NCBI GenBank assembly: GCA_013138675.1
Contig: WTCH01000129.1
Coordinates: 1-6,060 of the forward strand
Length of the DNA: 6,060 nt
Direction: 5' to 3'
From: Woeseiaceae bacterium
Lineage (GTDB): Bacteria; Pseudomonadota; Gammaproteobacteria; Steroidobacterales; Woeseiaceae
Shown: in pieces, positions 1 through 5,106 of the stretch
Layout of the letters: the number at the start of each line of letters is the position of its first letter
How positions within the stretch are numbered: the first letter of the stretch is position 1
Translations under genes and position numbers: made by a program
The notes under the pieces: generated by a model
Seen by the model: the letters and a program-made list of their open reading frames with translations, nothing else
Told to the model about the DNA's origin: nothing
Database searches by the model: none

Positions 1-2672
1 TCGACGGCTCGTCCTACCTGTACAGGGCGTACCACGCATTACCCAACCTGACCAATTCTGCAGGCGAACCCACGGGCGCACTGCACGGCGTCTTGTCGAT
101 GATCAACAAGCTCGTGCGCGAACAGCCGTCTGCGCACGTTGCCGTCGTGTTCGACGCACCTGGCAAGACATTTCGTGACGAAATGTATGCCGACTACAAG
201 GCCACTCGACCACCGATGCCGGACGATCTGCGCAGCCAGGTCGAGCCGATCCTCGACGCAGTGCGGTCTATGGGGCTGCCACTCCTGCAGGTGACCGGTG
301 TTGAGGCCGATGACGTTATCGGTACCTTGTGCCGGATTGCTGCCTCAAACAACCTCAGCGTGCTTGTCTCCACAGGCGACAAAGATCTTGCACAGCTCGT
401 CAACGACAAGGTCACGCTCGTCAATACGATGAACGACAGTGTGCTCGACCGAGATGCCGTGAAGGCCAAGTTCGATGTCTATCCCGAACAGATCATCGAC
501 TACCTGGCGCTGGTCGGTGACAGCTCCGACAACATTCCCGGTGTTCCGAAAGTGGGTGCTAAAACTGCAGCCAAGTGGCTCAATGAATACGACAGCGCCG
601 AGGGCATCGTCGAGCGCGCTGAAGAGATCAAGGGAAAGGTCGGCGAGAGCCTGCGCGACAATATCGACCAGCTGAAATTATCGCAGCGACTTGCAACGAT
701 TCAACTCGATGTCGAGTTGCCCATGACGTTGGACAAACTCAAACCCGCCGACGCAGATCCCGACAAACTCCGCGACCTGTATGGTCGCTTCGAGTTACGC
801 ACGCTGCTAAAGCAACTCGACGACGTGGCTGCTTCGCCCGAACCGGAACTGCACGACAGCTCTGACAGTAACTACGAAACAGTTTTGAGCTGGCCGGCGT
901 TCGACGCGTGGCTCGAGAAGATCAACAGTGCCGACCTCGTGGCGTTCGACACGGAAACGACGAGCCTCGATTACATGGCAGCGGAGATTGTCGGTGTCTC
1001 GTTATCGGTTGCTGCAGGTGAGGCCGCTTACATTCCGGTAGCGCACGATTACCCGGGGGCACCCGACCAATTGCCGCGCAGCGAAGTGCTTGAAAAACTT
1101 AGACCTTTTCTTGAAAACCCGAACAAGAAAAAAGTCGGCCATCACCTCAAATACGATGCCCACGTGTTGGCCCGACACGATATCGCGCTGCAGGGCATGG
1201 CCTATGATTCGATGCTCGAGTCTTATGTGTTGAACAGCGTTGCGACGCGTCACGACATGGACTCGGTTGCACGCCATTACCTTGGCCGCGAAACGATTCA
1301 CTACGAGGACGTCGCAGGCAAAGGCGCAAAGCAGTTGACGTTTAACGAAGTCGACCTGGAAACAGCCGCGCCCTATGCCGCTGAAGATGCCGACATCACG
1401 TTGCAGTTGCACGAAACCCTGTGGTCGAAACTCGGCGAGATCGAAGCGTTGCGTGACGTCTACGTCAACATCGAGCAACCACTTGTACCAATATTGCTCG
1501 GCATGGAAGAGACGGGCGTTCTCATTGATCGCAAGATGCTGGCGACGCAGAGCGGCGAACTCGCAAAGCGCATGATGGAACTCGAAATAGAGGCGCATGA
1601 ACTCGCCGGCGGACCGTTCAATCTCGGCTCGCCGAAACAGCTGCAGGAGATCCTGTTTCAGAAACTCGAGTTGCCTGTCATTCGCAAGACACCGAAAGGA
1701 CAACCATCGACGGCTGAAGACGTGCTCGTGGAGCTCGCCGATGACTACGACCTGCCGCGAGTCATTATCGAGTATCGCAGTGTCAGCAAGCTGAAAAGCA
1801 CGTATACCGATAAATTGCCGCTGCAGATTGCGCAGAGCACCGGCCGCGTGCACACCTCGTATCACCAGGCCGTTGCCGCTACGGGCCGGCTGTCGTCGAC
1901 GGACCCGAACCTGCAGAACATCCCGATCCGGACGCCCGAGGGCCGACGTATCCGGCAGGCCTTCATCGCGCCGGAGGGGCAACTACTGCTGGCCGCTGAC
2001 TACTCGCAGATCGAGTTGCGCATTATGGCTCACCTGTCAAAAGACGAAGGACTGCTCAAGGCCTTCGCCGCCGGACAGGATGTGCACCGCGCGACGGCTG
2101 CGGAGGTCTTCGAGGTGGCACTCGACCACGTCAGCGCCGACCAGCGGCGCTCTGCCAAGGCCATCAATTTTGGCCTGATGTACGGCATGTCGGCGTTTGG
2201 TCTGGGCAAACAACTCGGTATCCTGCGTGGCGAAGCGCAGCAGTACATCGACCTTTATTTCGATCGATACCCGGGCGTCAAAGCCTACATGGACAACACA
2301 CGCGAAAGCGCCGGCAAGCAGGGCTACGTGGAAACCGTGTTTGGCCGCCGCCTGTACCTTCCCGAGATCAATGCCCGCAATGCGCAGCGGCGCCAGTATG
2401 CCGAGCGCAGCGCCATCAACGCGCCCATGCAGGGCACGGCCGCCGACATCATCAAGCGAGCGATGATCGAAGTGCATCGCTGGCTCGCAGATGAAGATGC
2501 GGGTGGACGTATGATCATGCAGGTGCATGATGAACTCGTCTTTGAGATTGCGAAGGACACGGCCGACGCGTTCAGCGCAAAGGTGACCGACATCATGTGT
2601 GGCGCTGCGCAATTGTCGGTACCGCTGCAGGTCGACGTCGGCACCGGGTGCAACTGGGATGAGGCCCACTAG
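1..2672 (+). CDS. polA: DNA polymerase I, 5'-truncated by window edge
   Basis: DNA polymerase I fills gaps and removes RNA primers in replication and repair in the cytoplasm. The frame is open from base 3, and the first residues (DGSSYLYRAYHA) match E. coli PolA from about residue 13, so roughly 12 codons lie outside the window. An ATG at 93 is internal, not the start. Numbering from base 3, the 889 visible residues hold all three domains. The 5' nuclease has VVFDAPGKTFRDE, VEADD and STGDKD. The 3'-5' proofreading exonuclease keeps its DEDDy set: D316/E318 in FDTET, D385 in LKYD, Y458/D462 in YAAED. The polymerase has motif A DYSQIELR (D666), an O-helix with F723 (RRSAKAINFG) and motif C VHDE (D843). 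The protein ends GCNWDEAH and TAG at 2670-2672. Nothing is missing, so all three activities are expected. No terminator lies directly after the stop; read-through could end at the 2838-2867 terminator. Confidence 0.98.
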   Translation, partial: DGSSYLYRAYHALPNLTNSAGEPTGALHGVLSMINKLVREQPSAHVAVVFDAPGKTFRDEMYADYKATRPPMPDDLRSQVEPILDAVRSMGLPLLQVTGVEADDVIGTLCRIAASNNLSVLVSTGDKDLAQLVNDKVTLVNTMNDSVLDRDAVKAKFDVYPEQIIDYLALVGDSSDNIPGVPKVGAKTAAKWLNEYDSAEGIVERAEEIKGKVGESLRDNIDQLKLSQRLATIQLDVELPMTLDKLKPADADPDKLRDLYGRFELRTLLKQLDDVAASPEPELHDSSDSNYETVLSWPAFDAWLEKINSADLVAFDTETTSLDYMAAEIVGVSLSVAAGEAAYIPVAHDYPGAPDQLPRSEVLEKLRPFLENPNKKKVGHHLKYDAHVLARHDIALQGMAYDSMLESYVLNSVATRHDMDSVARHYLGRETIHYEDVAGKGAKQLTFNEVDLETAAPYAAEDADITLQLHETLWSKLGEIEALRDVYVNIEQPLVPILLGMEETGVLIDRKMLATQSGELAKRMMELEIEAHELAGGPFNLGSPKQLQEILFQKLELPVIRKTPKGQPSTAEDVLVELADDYDLPRVIIEYRSVSKLKSTYTDKLPLQIAQSTGRVHTSYHQAVAATGRLSSTDPNLQNIPIRTPEGRRIRQAFIAPEGQLLLAADYSQIELRIMAHLSKDEGLLKAFAAGQDVHRATAAEVFEVALDHVSADQRRSAKAINFGLMYGMSAFGLGKQLGILRGEAQQYIDLYFDRYPGVKAYMDNTRESAGKQGYVETVFGRRLYLPEINARNAQRRQYAERSAINAPMQGTAADIIKRAMIEVHRWLADEDAGGRMIMQVHDELVFEIAKDTADAFSAKVTDIMCGAAQLSVPLQVDVGTGCNWDEAH

Positions 2673-2693
2673 ACCCTGTCTAAACTACTTTCT

Positions 2694-2706
2694 ACTGAAA
2701 TTCAGT
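2694..2706. repeat. 13-bp palindrome upstream of sRNA promoter
   Basis: ACTGAA, a central A, then TTCAGT form an exact odd-length palindrome 22 bp after the polA stop and 16 bp before the proposed -35 element. The arms are too close for a stable RNA hairpin of full length, so an operator-like protein site is more plausible than a terminator. It may also be chance. Confidence 0.3.
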
Positions 2707-2722
2707 GACTTACGAACGACCC

Positions 2723-2750
2723 GGAACTTTCCGCTTTGGTCAGACTCCAA
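2723..2750 (+). promoter_or_regulatory. Sigma-E (RpoE/AlgU)-type promoter
   Basis: The -35 element GGAACTT (2723-2729) is followed by exactly 16 bases and the -10 element TCCAA (2746-2750). This fits the known extracytoplasmic-stress sigma-E/AlgU pattern, GGAACTT, 15-17 bases, TCnnA. Transcription would begin near A2756. It lies in the polA-engB gap and points into a hairpin-rich stretch that ends in an intrinsic terminator, so it has a transcript to drive. Pseudomonas ErsA, in the same gene context, is known to depend on AlgU. Use of this promoter here is inferred. Confidence 0.75.
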
Positions 2751-2773
2751 TTTCCATGAGTGCATTAGTCACT

Positions 2774-2799
2774 CGCCTGTTTACCTCCCTAAACAGGCG
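2774..2799 (+). other. sRNA hairpin 2 with anti-SD-like CCUCCC loop
   Basis: The arms CGCCTGTTTA (2774-2783) and TAAACAGGCG (2790-2799) pair without a mismatch and present a six-base loop, CCTCCC. With the closing A2783 the loop reads ACCUCC, identical to the anti-Shine-Dalgarno core at the 3' end of 16S rRNA. It could therefore pair with strong Shine-Dalgarno sites such as GGGAGG or GGAGGU. The structure is seen directly; the targeting role is inferred. Confidence 0.75.
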
Positions 2800-2800
2800 T

Positions 2801-2827
2801 GCAACGCGGTTTCCCCAAGCCGGTTGC
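2801..2827 (+). other. sRNA hairpin 3 with CCCC loop
   Basis: GCAAC (2801-2805) pairs with GTTGC (2823-2827). After one bulged G (2806), CGGTTT (2807-2812) pairs with AAGCCG (2817-2822), including one G-U pair, around a CCCC loop (2813-2816). It is the second C-rich loop in the same RNA and a possible second contact site for G-rich mRNA stretches. Confidence 0.65.
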
Positions 2828-2837
2828 TTCTTCATTC

Positions 2838-2867
2838 CCCGGGGCACATTGTGCCCCGGGTTTTTTT
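2838..2867 (+). terminator. Rho-independent terminator of the sRNA
   Basis: A perfect 10-bp stem, CCCGGGGCAC (2838-2847) with GTGCCCCGGG (2851-2860), closes a three-base loop (ATT) and is followed by seven T's (2861-2867). The T-run is on the + side only, so it terminates plus-strand transcription (the sRNA and probably polA read-through), not engB. The last two T's lie inside the engB stop codon, so the two converging transcripts meet here. Confidence 0.93.
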
Positions 2868-3456
2868 ATGCCCCGGCGGCCAGGAATCGTTCCAGTACGT
2901 CTCGCGCTTCGGTTTCGCCCTGGCGATTCAGCGCCGAGAACTGTTGCACAGTGCCGTGCTCACCGACTTCCTTTTTGACTTGCAGGAGCGCGTTCGCCGC
3001 CTGGCCGCGCTTGAGCTTGTCGGCCTTGGTCAGAAGGATGTGAATGGGCAGGTCCACCTCTGCGGCAAACGCCATCATCTGGCGATCGTAGTCCTGCAGT
3101 TGACGCCGGATATCGACGATCATCAGTAGTCCCTTGAGGCTCTGCCGCGTCTGAAAGTACTCGGACAGCAGTTCCCCCCAGTGATCACGCATCGCATCCG
3201 AGACGCGGGCGAATCCGTAGCCCGGAAGGTCGACCAGGCGCTGCCCGTCCCGCAGGCTGAAGAAGTTGACGAGCTGGGTGCGGCCCGGCGTCTTGCTCGT
3301 CCGTGCGAACTGGCGCCGGTTGACGATGACGTTGATCGCGCTGGATTTGCCGGCATTCGAACGCCCCGCGACAGCGACCTCGGTGCCATCGTCCGCAACG
3401 AACTGGTTGTGCGCGTTGGCACTCTTGATAAATAGGGCTTCAGGGTACTGTTACAT
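2866..3456 (-). CDS. engB: Ribosome biogenesis GTPase EngB/YihA/YsxC, with TAA at codon 2
   Basis: EngB is a TRAFAC-class GTPase needed for assembly of the large ribosomal subunit and is essential in most bacteria tested. Counting the ATG at 3454-3456 as residue 1, the 196-residue length is near the family norm of about 200. All GTPase motifs are present: G1 GRSNAGKS (31-38), switch I SKTPGRTQ (54-61), G3 DLPGYG (76-81), G4 TKAD (143-146), G5 SAL (174-176). The N-terminal YPEALFIKSA also aligns with the family. The oddity is the start: the frame reads ATG, TAA, CAG, TAC, CCT, with the stop at 3451-3453. No ATG, GTG or TTG lies between this stop and the G1 motif. The next in-frame Met, at 3192, is past G1-G3 and cannot be the start. 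No clear Shine-Dalgarno precedes 3456. Either codon 2 is a real nonsense mutation or sequence error, or initiation is unusual. Downstream codons show no decay, so I keep it as a CDS. It is divergent from cytochrome c4 and convergent with the sRNA. Confidence 0.9.
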
Positions 3457-3517
3457 GGGGGTATGCCCAGGGAATTCTGTGTATAATTTGGGGCTGCTAG
3501 TCTGACGGCTTCAGGGT
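3436..3517. repeat. 11-bp direct repeat flanking the engB start
   Basis: GGCTTCAGGGT occurs at 3436-3446, inside engB codons 4-7, and again at 3507-3517, 71 bp away in the divergent leader. On the minus strand both copies read ACCCTGAAGCC. The outer copy directly follows an ATG (3518-3520) and gives a tiny frame M-T-L-K-P-S-D-stop (3520 to 3497); the inner copy follows the engB ATG after seven extra bases, TAACAGT. It could be a duplication remnant or chance. Confidence 0.4.
3482..3487 (+). promoter_or_regulatory. Candidate -10 box for cytochrome c4-dsbA
   Basis: A perfect TATAAT lies 138 bp before the cytochrome c4 start in the divergent gap. No good -35 is seen at the proper distance (GGGTAT at 3459-3464), though TGTG directly precedes it, close to an extended -10. 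If used, the leader would be about 130 nt and would include the hairpin at 3525-3543. The minus strand of the same bases is A/T-rich and could also serve engB. Confidence 0.4.
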
Positions 3518-3524
3518 CATGCGG

Positions 3525-3543
3525 CAAGGCGGTCGACGCCTTG
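3525..3543 (+). other. Leader hairpin upstream of cytochrome c4
   Basis: CAAGGCG (3525-3531) and CGCCTTG (3537-3543) form a perfect 7-bp stem around GTCGA in the presumed 5' leader. An A-run at 3553-3559 follows, not a T-run, so it is not a plus-strand terminator. On the minus strand the T-run comes before the stem, so it is not one for engB either. A further short stem, GCGG/CCGC (3592-3602), sits just before the ribosome binding site. I recognise no known riboswitch class. Confidence 0.4.
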
Positions 3544-3602
3544 TGGTCCATCAAAAAAAGCGAAAAATCGAATTGATAATGAGCGATGGCTGCGGCTACC
3601 GC

Positions 3603-3619
3603 GAGGAAGTAACGGTTAC
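3603..3619 (+). promoter_or_regulatory. Distant RBS of cytochrome c4 plus palindrome
   Basis: GAGGA (3603-3607) is the only Shine-Dalgarno-like match but ends 18 bases before the ATG at 3626, longer than usual. The palindrome GTAAC-G-GTTAC (3609-3619) fills most of that spacer. If GTAA and TTAC pair, the effective spacing becomes normal. Otherwise the palindrome may be a protein-binding site. Both readings are inference. Confidence 0.4.
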
Positions 3620-3625
3620 AGAAAA

Positions 3626-4276
3626 ATGAAAACACGGAACTCAAATCTCTGGCTGCCAATCGTCGTATTGCTGGCCACATCCCAGGTCCAGGCCGAAAGC
3701 CTGGTCGACGGTTCGATCGATGCCGGTAAGGCCAAATCAGCCACGTGCATGGCCTGCCACGGCCCTGAGGGCATTAGCTCAACCGCTTTGTGGCCGAACA
3801 TCGCCGGCCAGAATGCGACCTACATCGCGAGCCAGTTGACGGCATTCCGCGACGGCGCGAAAGACCCCTCGAAAGCGACACGCTATGACCTGGCGATGAC
3901 GCCGATGTCGATGTTGTTAACCGACGAGGACATCCGCAACCTCGCCGTCTATTACGAGAGCCTGCCTGCACCGGCACAGCCGGTTGCCGACCCGAGTACG
4001 GTCGCCAAGGGTGAGGCGCTCTATCGCGGTGGCAATATGGACAAAGGCACGCCAGCCTGTATCGCTTGTCACGGCCCCACTGGCCGCGGCAACCCGGCGG
4101 CAAACTATCCGGCACTTCAGGGCCAGCACTCGGTTTATACGGCAAAGCAACTAAATGACTACGCGAGTGGCACACGAACCTCCGACGGCAAGACGCACAT
4201 GATGCGCGATACCGCGGCGCGCCTGGATAAGGAAGAAGTCGACGCGCTCGCCTCATACGTACAGGGTCTACGCTAA
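3626..4276 (+). CDS. cc4: Periplasmic diheme cytochrome c4
   Basis: Cytochrome c4 carries electrons in the periplasm, in known cases towards terminal oxidases such as cbb3. The 216-residue product begins with a Sec signal peptide (basic start MKTRNSN, hydrophobic stretch to residue ~19, likely cleavage after VQA at 23). It has two c-type heme domains in tandem: CMACH at 41-45 and CIACH at 145-149. Met ligand candidates follow each heme site: M91, M94 or M96 in DLAMTPMSM, and M192 or M193 in THMMRD. The second half (YRGGNMDKGTPAC, then ALQGQHSVYTAKQL, ending SYVQGLR) closely follows Pseudomonas c4 proteins, and total length is typical. Maturation would need a Ccm system, not in this window. 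The stop codon overlaps the dsbA start by one base (TAATG), so the two genes are co-transcribed and probably translationally coupled. Pseudomonas has the same pairing. Confidence 0.95.
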   Translation: MKTRNSNLWLPIVVLLATSQVQAESLVDGSIDAGKAKSATCMACHGPEGISSTALWPNIAGQNATYIASQLTAFRDGAKDPSKATRYDLAMTPMSMLLTDEDIRNLAVYYESLPAPAQPVADPSTVAKGEALYRGGNMDKGTPACIACHGPTGRGNPAANYPALQGQHSVYTAKQLNDYASGTRTSDGKTHMMRDTAARLDKEEVDALASYVQGLR

Positions 4277-5106
4277 TGAAACATACGATTCTCTTATGCT
4301 TTGCTCTTCTCGCCATCGCTGCCTGTGGGCAGGAGGAACCGGCTCAATCGCCGGCCGGCGAACCGGTTGTCGTTGAAGGGGCGGTAATCGAAGAAGCGAC
4401 TGAGGCGACGGAAGCCGTCGATGAAGCCGAAGCAACGGTCGTCGAAGAGTCAGCCGCCGAGCCCGAAGCCGATGAACAGGCGATCTTACTTGCCCAGGCC
4501 GACACGTCTGCGGTGACACGGGAATGGCAGTTCCAGGAAGGCAAACATTACATGCGGCTCGTGCCGACACAGCCAACGCTTGGTGGTGCCGACAAGATAG
4601 AGGTCGCTGAGTTTTTCTACTATCTATGTCCGCACTGTTACAACTTCGAACCAATGATCAAAGAGTGGGCAGCAAACAAACCGGCAAATGCCCGTTTCGT
4701 GCAGGTTCCGGCAATGTGGAACCAAATACTCGTTTTGCACGCTCGAATGTATTACACGGCCGAAATCCTGGCCCGCAACGGCGTCATCGAGGACGTTGCG
4801 GCTTTTAATACCACCGTGTACGAAGAGATTCACCGCCGCAACAACAAGCTAAGCTCGGAAGCCGCCATATTGAAGCTGTTCGAGCGCTTCAATGTCAGTG
4901 CTGACGATTTCAATCGCACCTGGAACTCCTTCGAGGTCGATCAGAAATTGCGCGTCGCTGCTGACCTGGCACGACGATATAGTGTCGCGAGCACGCCAAT
5001 AATCGTTGTCAACGGCAAGTACCGATTCGGTGCGCAAGAAGCCGGCAGTTATCCAAAAGTGCTTGAGGTCATCGACGAACTCATCGTCAGGGAAAGCGCA
5101 CGCTAG
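4276..5106 (+). CDS. dsbA: DsbA-family thiol:disulfide oxidase, predicted lipoprotein
   Basis: DsbA introduces disulfide bonds into proteins entering the periplasm and is reoxidised by DsbB. The 276-residue product has the catalytic CPHC at 118-121 within FFYYLCPHCYNFEP, the cis-proline T240-P241 (VASTPIIVVNGKYR) and the helical insertion between them, so the thioredoxin fold is complete. The N-terminus is unusual: a short hydrophobic segment ends in I-A-A-C with the cysteine at 17, a good lipobox, and glycine at +2, which suggests outer-membrane sorting by the usual rule. Residues about 20-75 form a Glu/Ala/Thr/Val-rich, strongly acidic, probably disordered tether, which makes the protein roughly 60 residues longer than typical DsbA. 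Lipid-anchored DsbA is known in Neisseria. The start is fixed by the overlap with the cytochrome c4 stop; a weak AGGG lies 9 bases upstream. Substrates are not evident; apo-cytochrome cysteines are a plausible link to its neighbour. Confidence 0.94.
   Translation: MKHTILLCFALLAIAACGQEEPAQSPAGEPVVVEGAVIEEATEATEAVDEAEATVVEESAAEPEADEQAILLAQADTSAVTREWQFQEGKHYMRLVPTQPTLGGADKIEVAEFFYYLCPHCYNFEPMIKEWAANKPANARFVQVPAMWNQILVLHARMYYTAEILARNGVIEDVAAFNTTVYEEIHRRNNKLSSEAAILKLFERFNVSADDFNRTWNSFEVDQKLRVAADLARRYSVASTPIIVVNGKYRFGAQEAGSYPKVLEVIDELIVRESAR
5103..5106. other. Shared palindromic CTAG stop of two convergent genes
   Basis: The dsbA stop TAG (5104-5106) and the minus-strand L,D-transpeptidase stop TAG (5103-5105) come from the same CTAG, so the two genes overlap tail to tail by 4 bp. 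There is no intergenic space for a terminator, and no hairpin with a T-run is seen beside it, so transcripts probably run into the opposite gene. Confidence 0.9.

Larger units (their letters stand above)
2756..2867 (+). ncRNA. Putative sigma-E-dependent sRNA (ErsA/Spot 42 position)
   Basis: A stand-alone transcript of about 112 nt is predicted from the sigma-E-type promoter to the end of the terminator T-run. Read in order, it can form: hairpin 1, GAGTG/CACTC (2758-2762 with 2770-2774, 7-nt loop); hairpin 2, a perfect 10-bp stem CGCCTGTTTA/TAAACAGGCG with loop CCTCCC; hairpin 3, 11 bp with one bulged G and a CCCC loop (2801-2827); a pyrimidine-rich single-stranded stretch at 2828-2837; and the terminator. 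C2774 is claimed by both hairpins 1 and 2, so hairpin 1 may be 4 bp. The gap between polA and engB holds spf (Spot 42) in E. coli and ersA in Pseudomonas, which are known Hfq-linked base-pairing sRNAs. I see no clear primary-sequence match to Spot 42 and cannot test ErsA homology here. The 7-U tail and C-rich loops suit an Hfq-dependent sRNA that blocks ribosome binding sites; that role is inference. Confidence 0.72.

Noticed and set aside
1002..1982. Long minus-strand open frame of 326 codons inside polA
   Set aside because: It lies wholly antisense to well-conserved polA codons, its product shows no recognisable family, and long antisense frames are usual in GC-rich genes. The same applies to minus 2037-2669 in polA and minus 3774-4316 in cytochrome c4.
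2838..2860. The strong hairpin as a bidirectional terminator also serving engB
   Set aside because: On the minus strand the stem is followed by AATGAAG rather than a T-run, so it is intrinsic only for plus-strand transcription.
2705..3043. Plus-strand open frame with an ATG (2756) exactly at the predicted sRNA start
   Set aside because: There is no ribosome binding site, and the frame runs through the terminator without a stop and then reads antisense to engB. A leaderless or dual-function peptide would need a stop before 2838, and there is none.
2866..3456. engB called as a pseudogene
   Set aside because: Apart from codon 2 every GTPase motif and the full length are intact, with no other stop or frameshift. 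A recent change, sequence error or unusual start fits better.
3123..3680. Minus-strand frame open across the engB start, considered as a longer engB with a frameshift
   Set aside because: The EngB N-terminal homology (YPEALFIKSA) is already in the correct frame up to the codon after the TAA, so no frameshift is needed. The translated upstream part is low-quality and overlaps the cytochrome c4 start.
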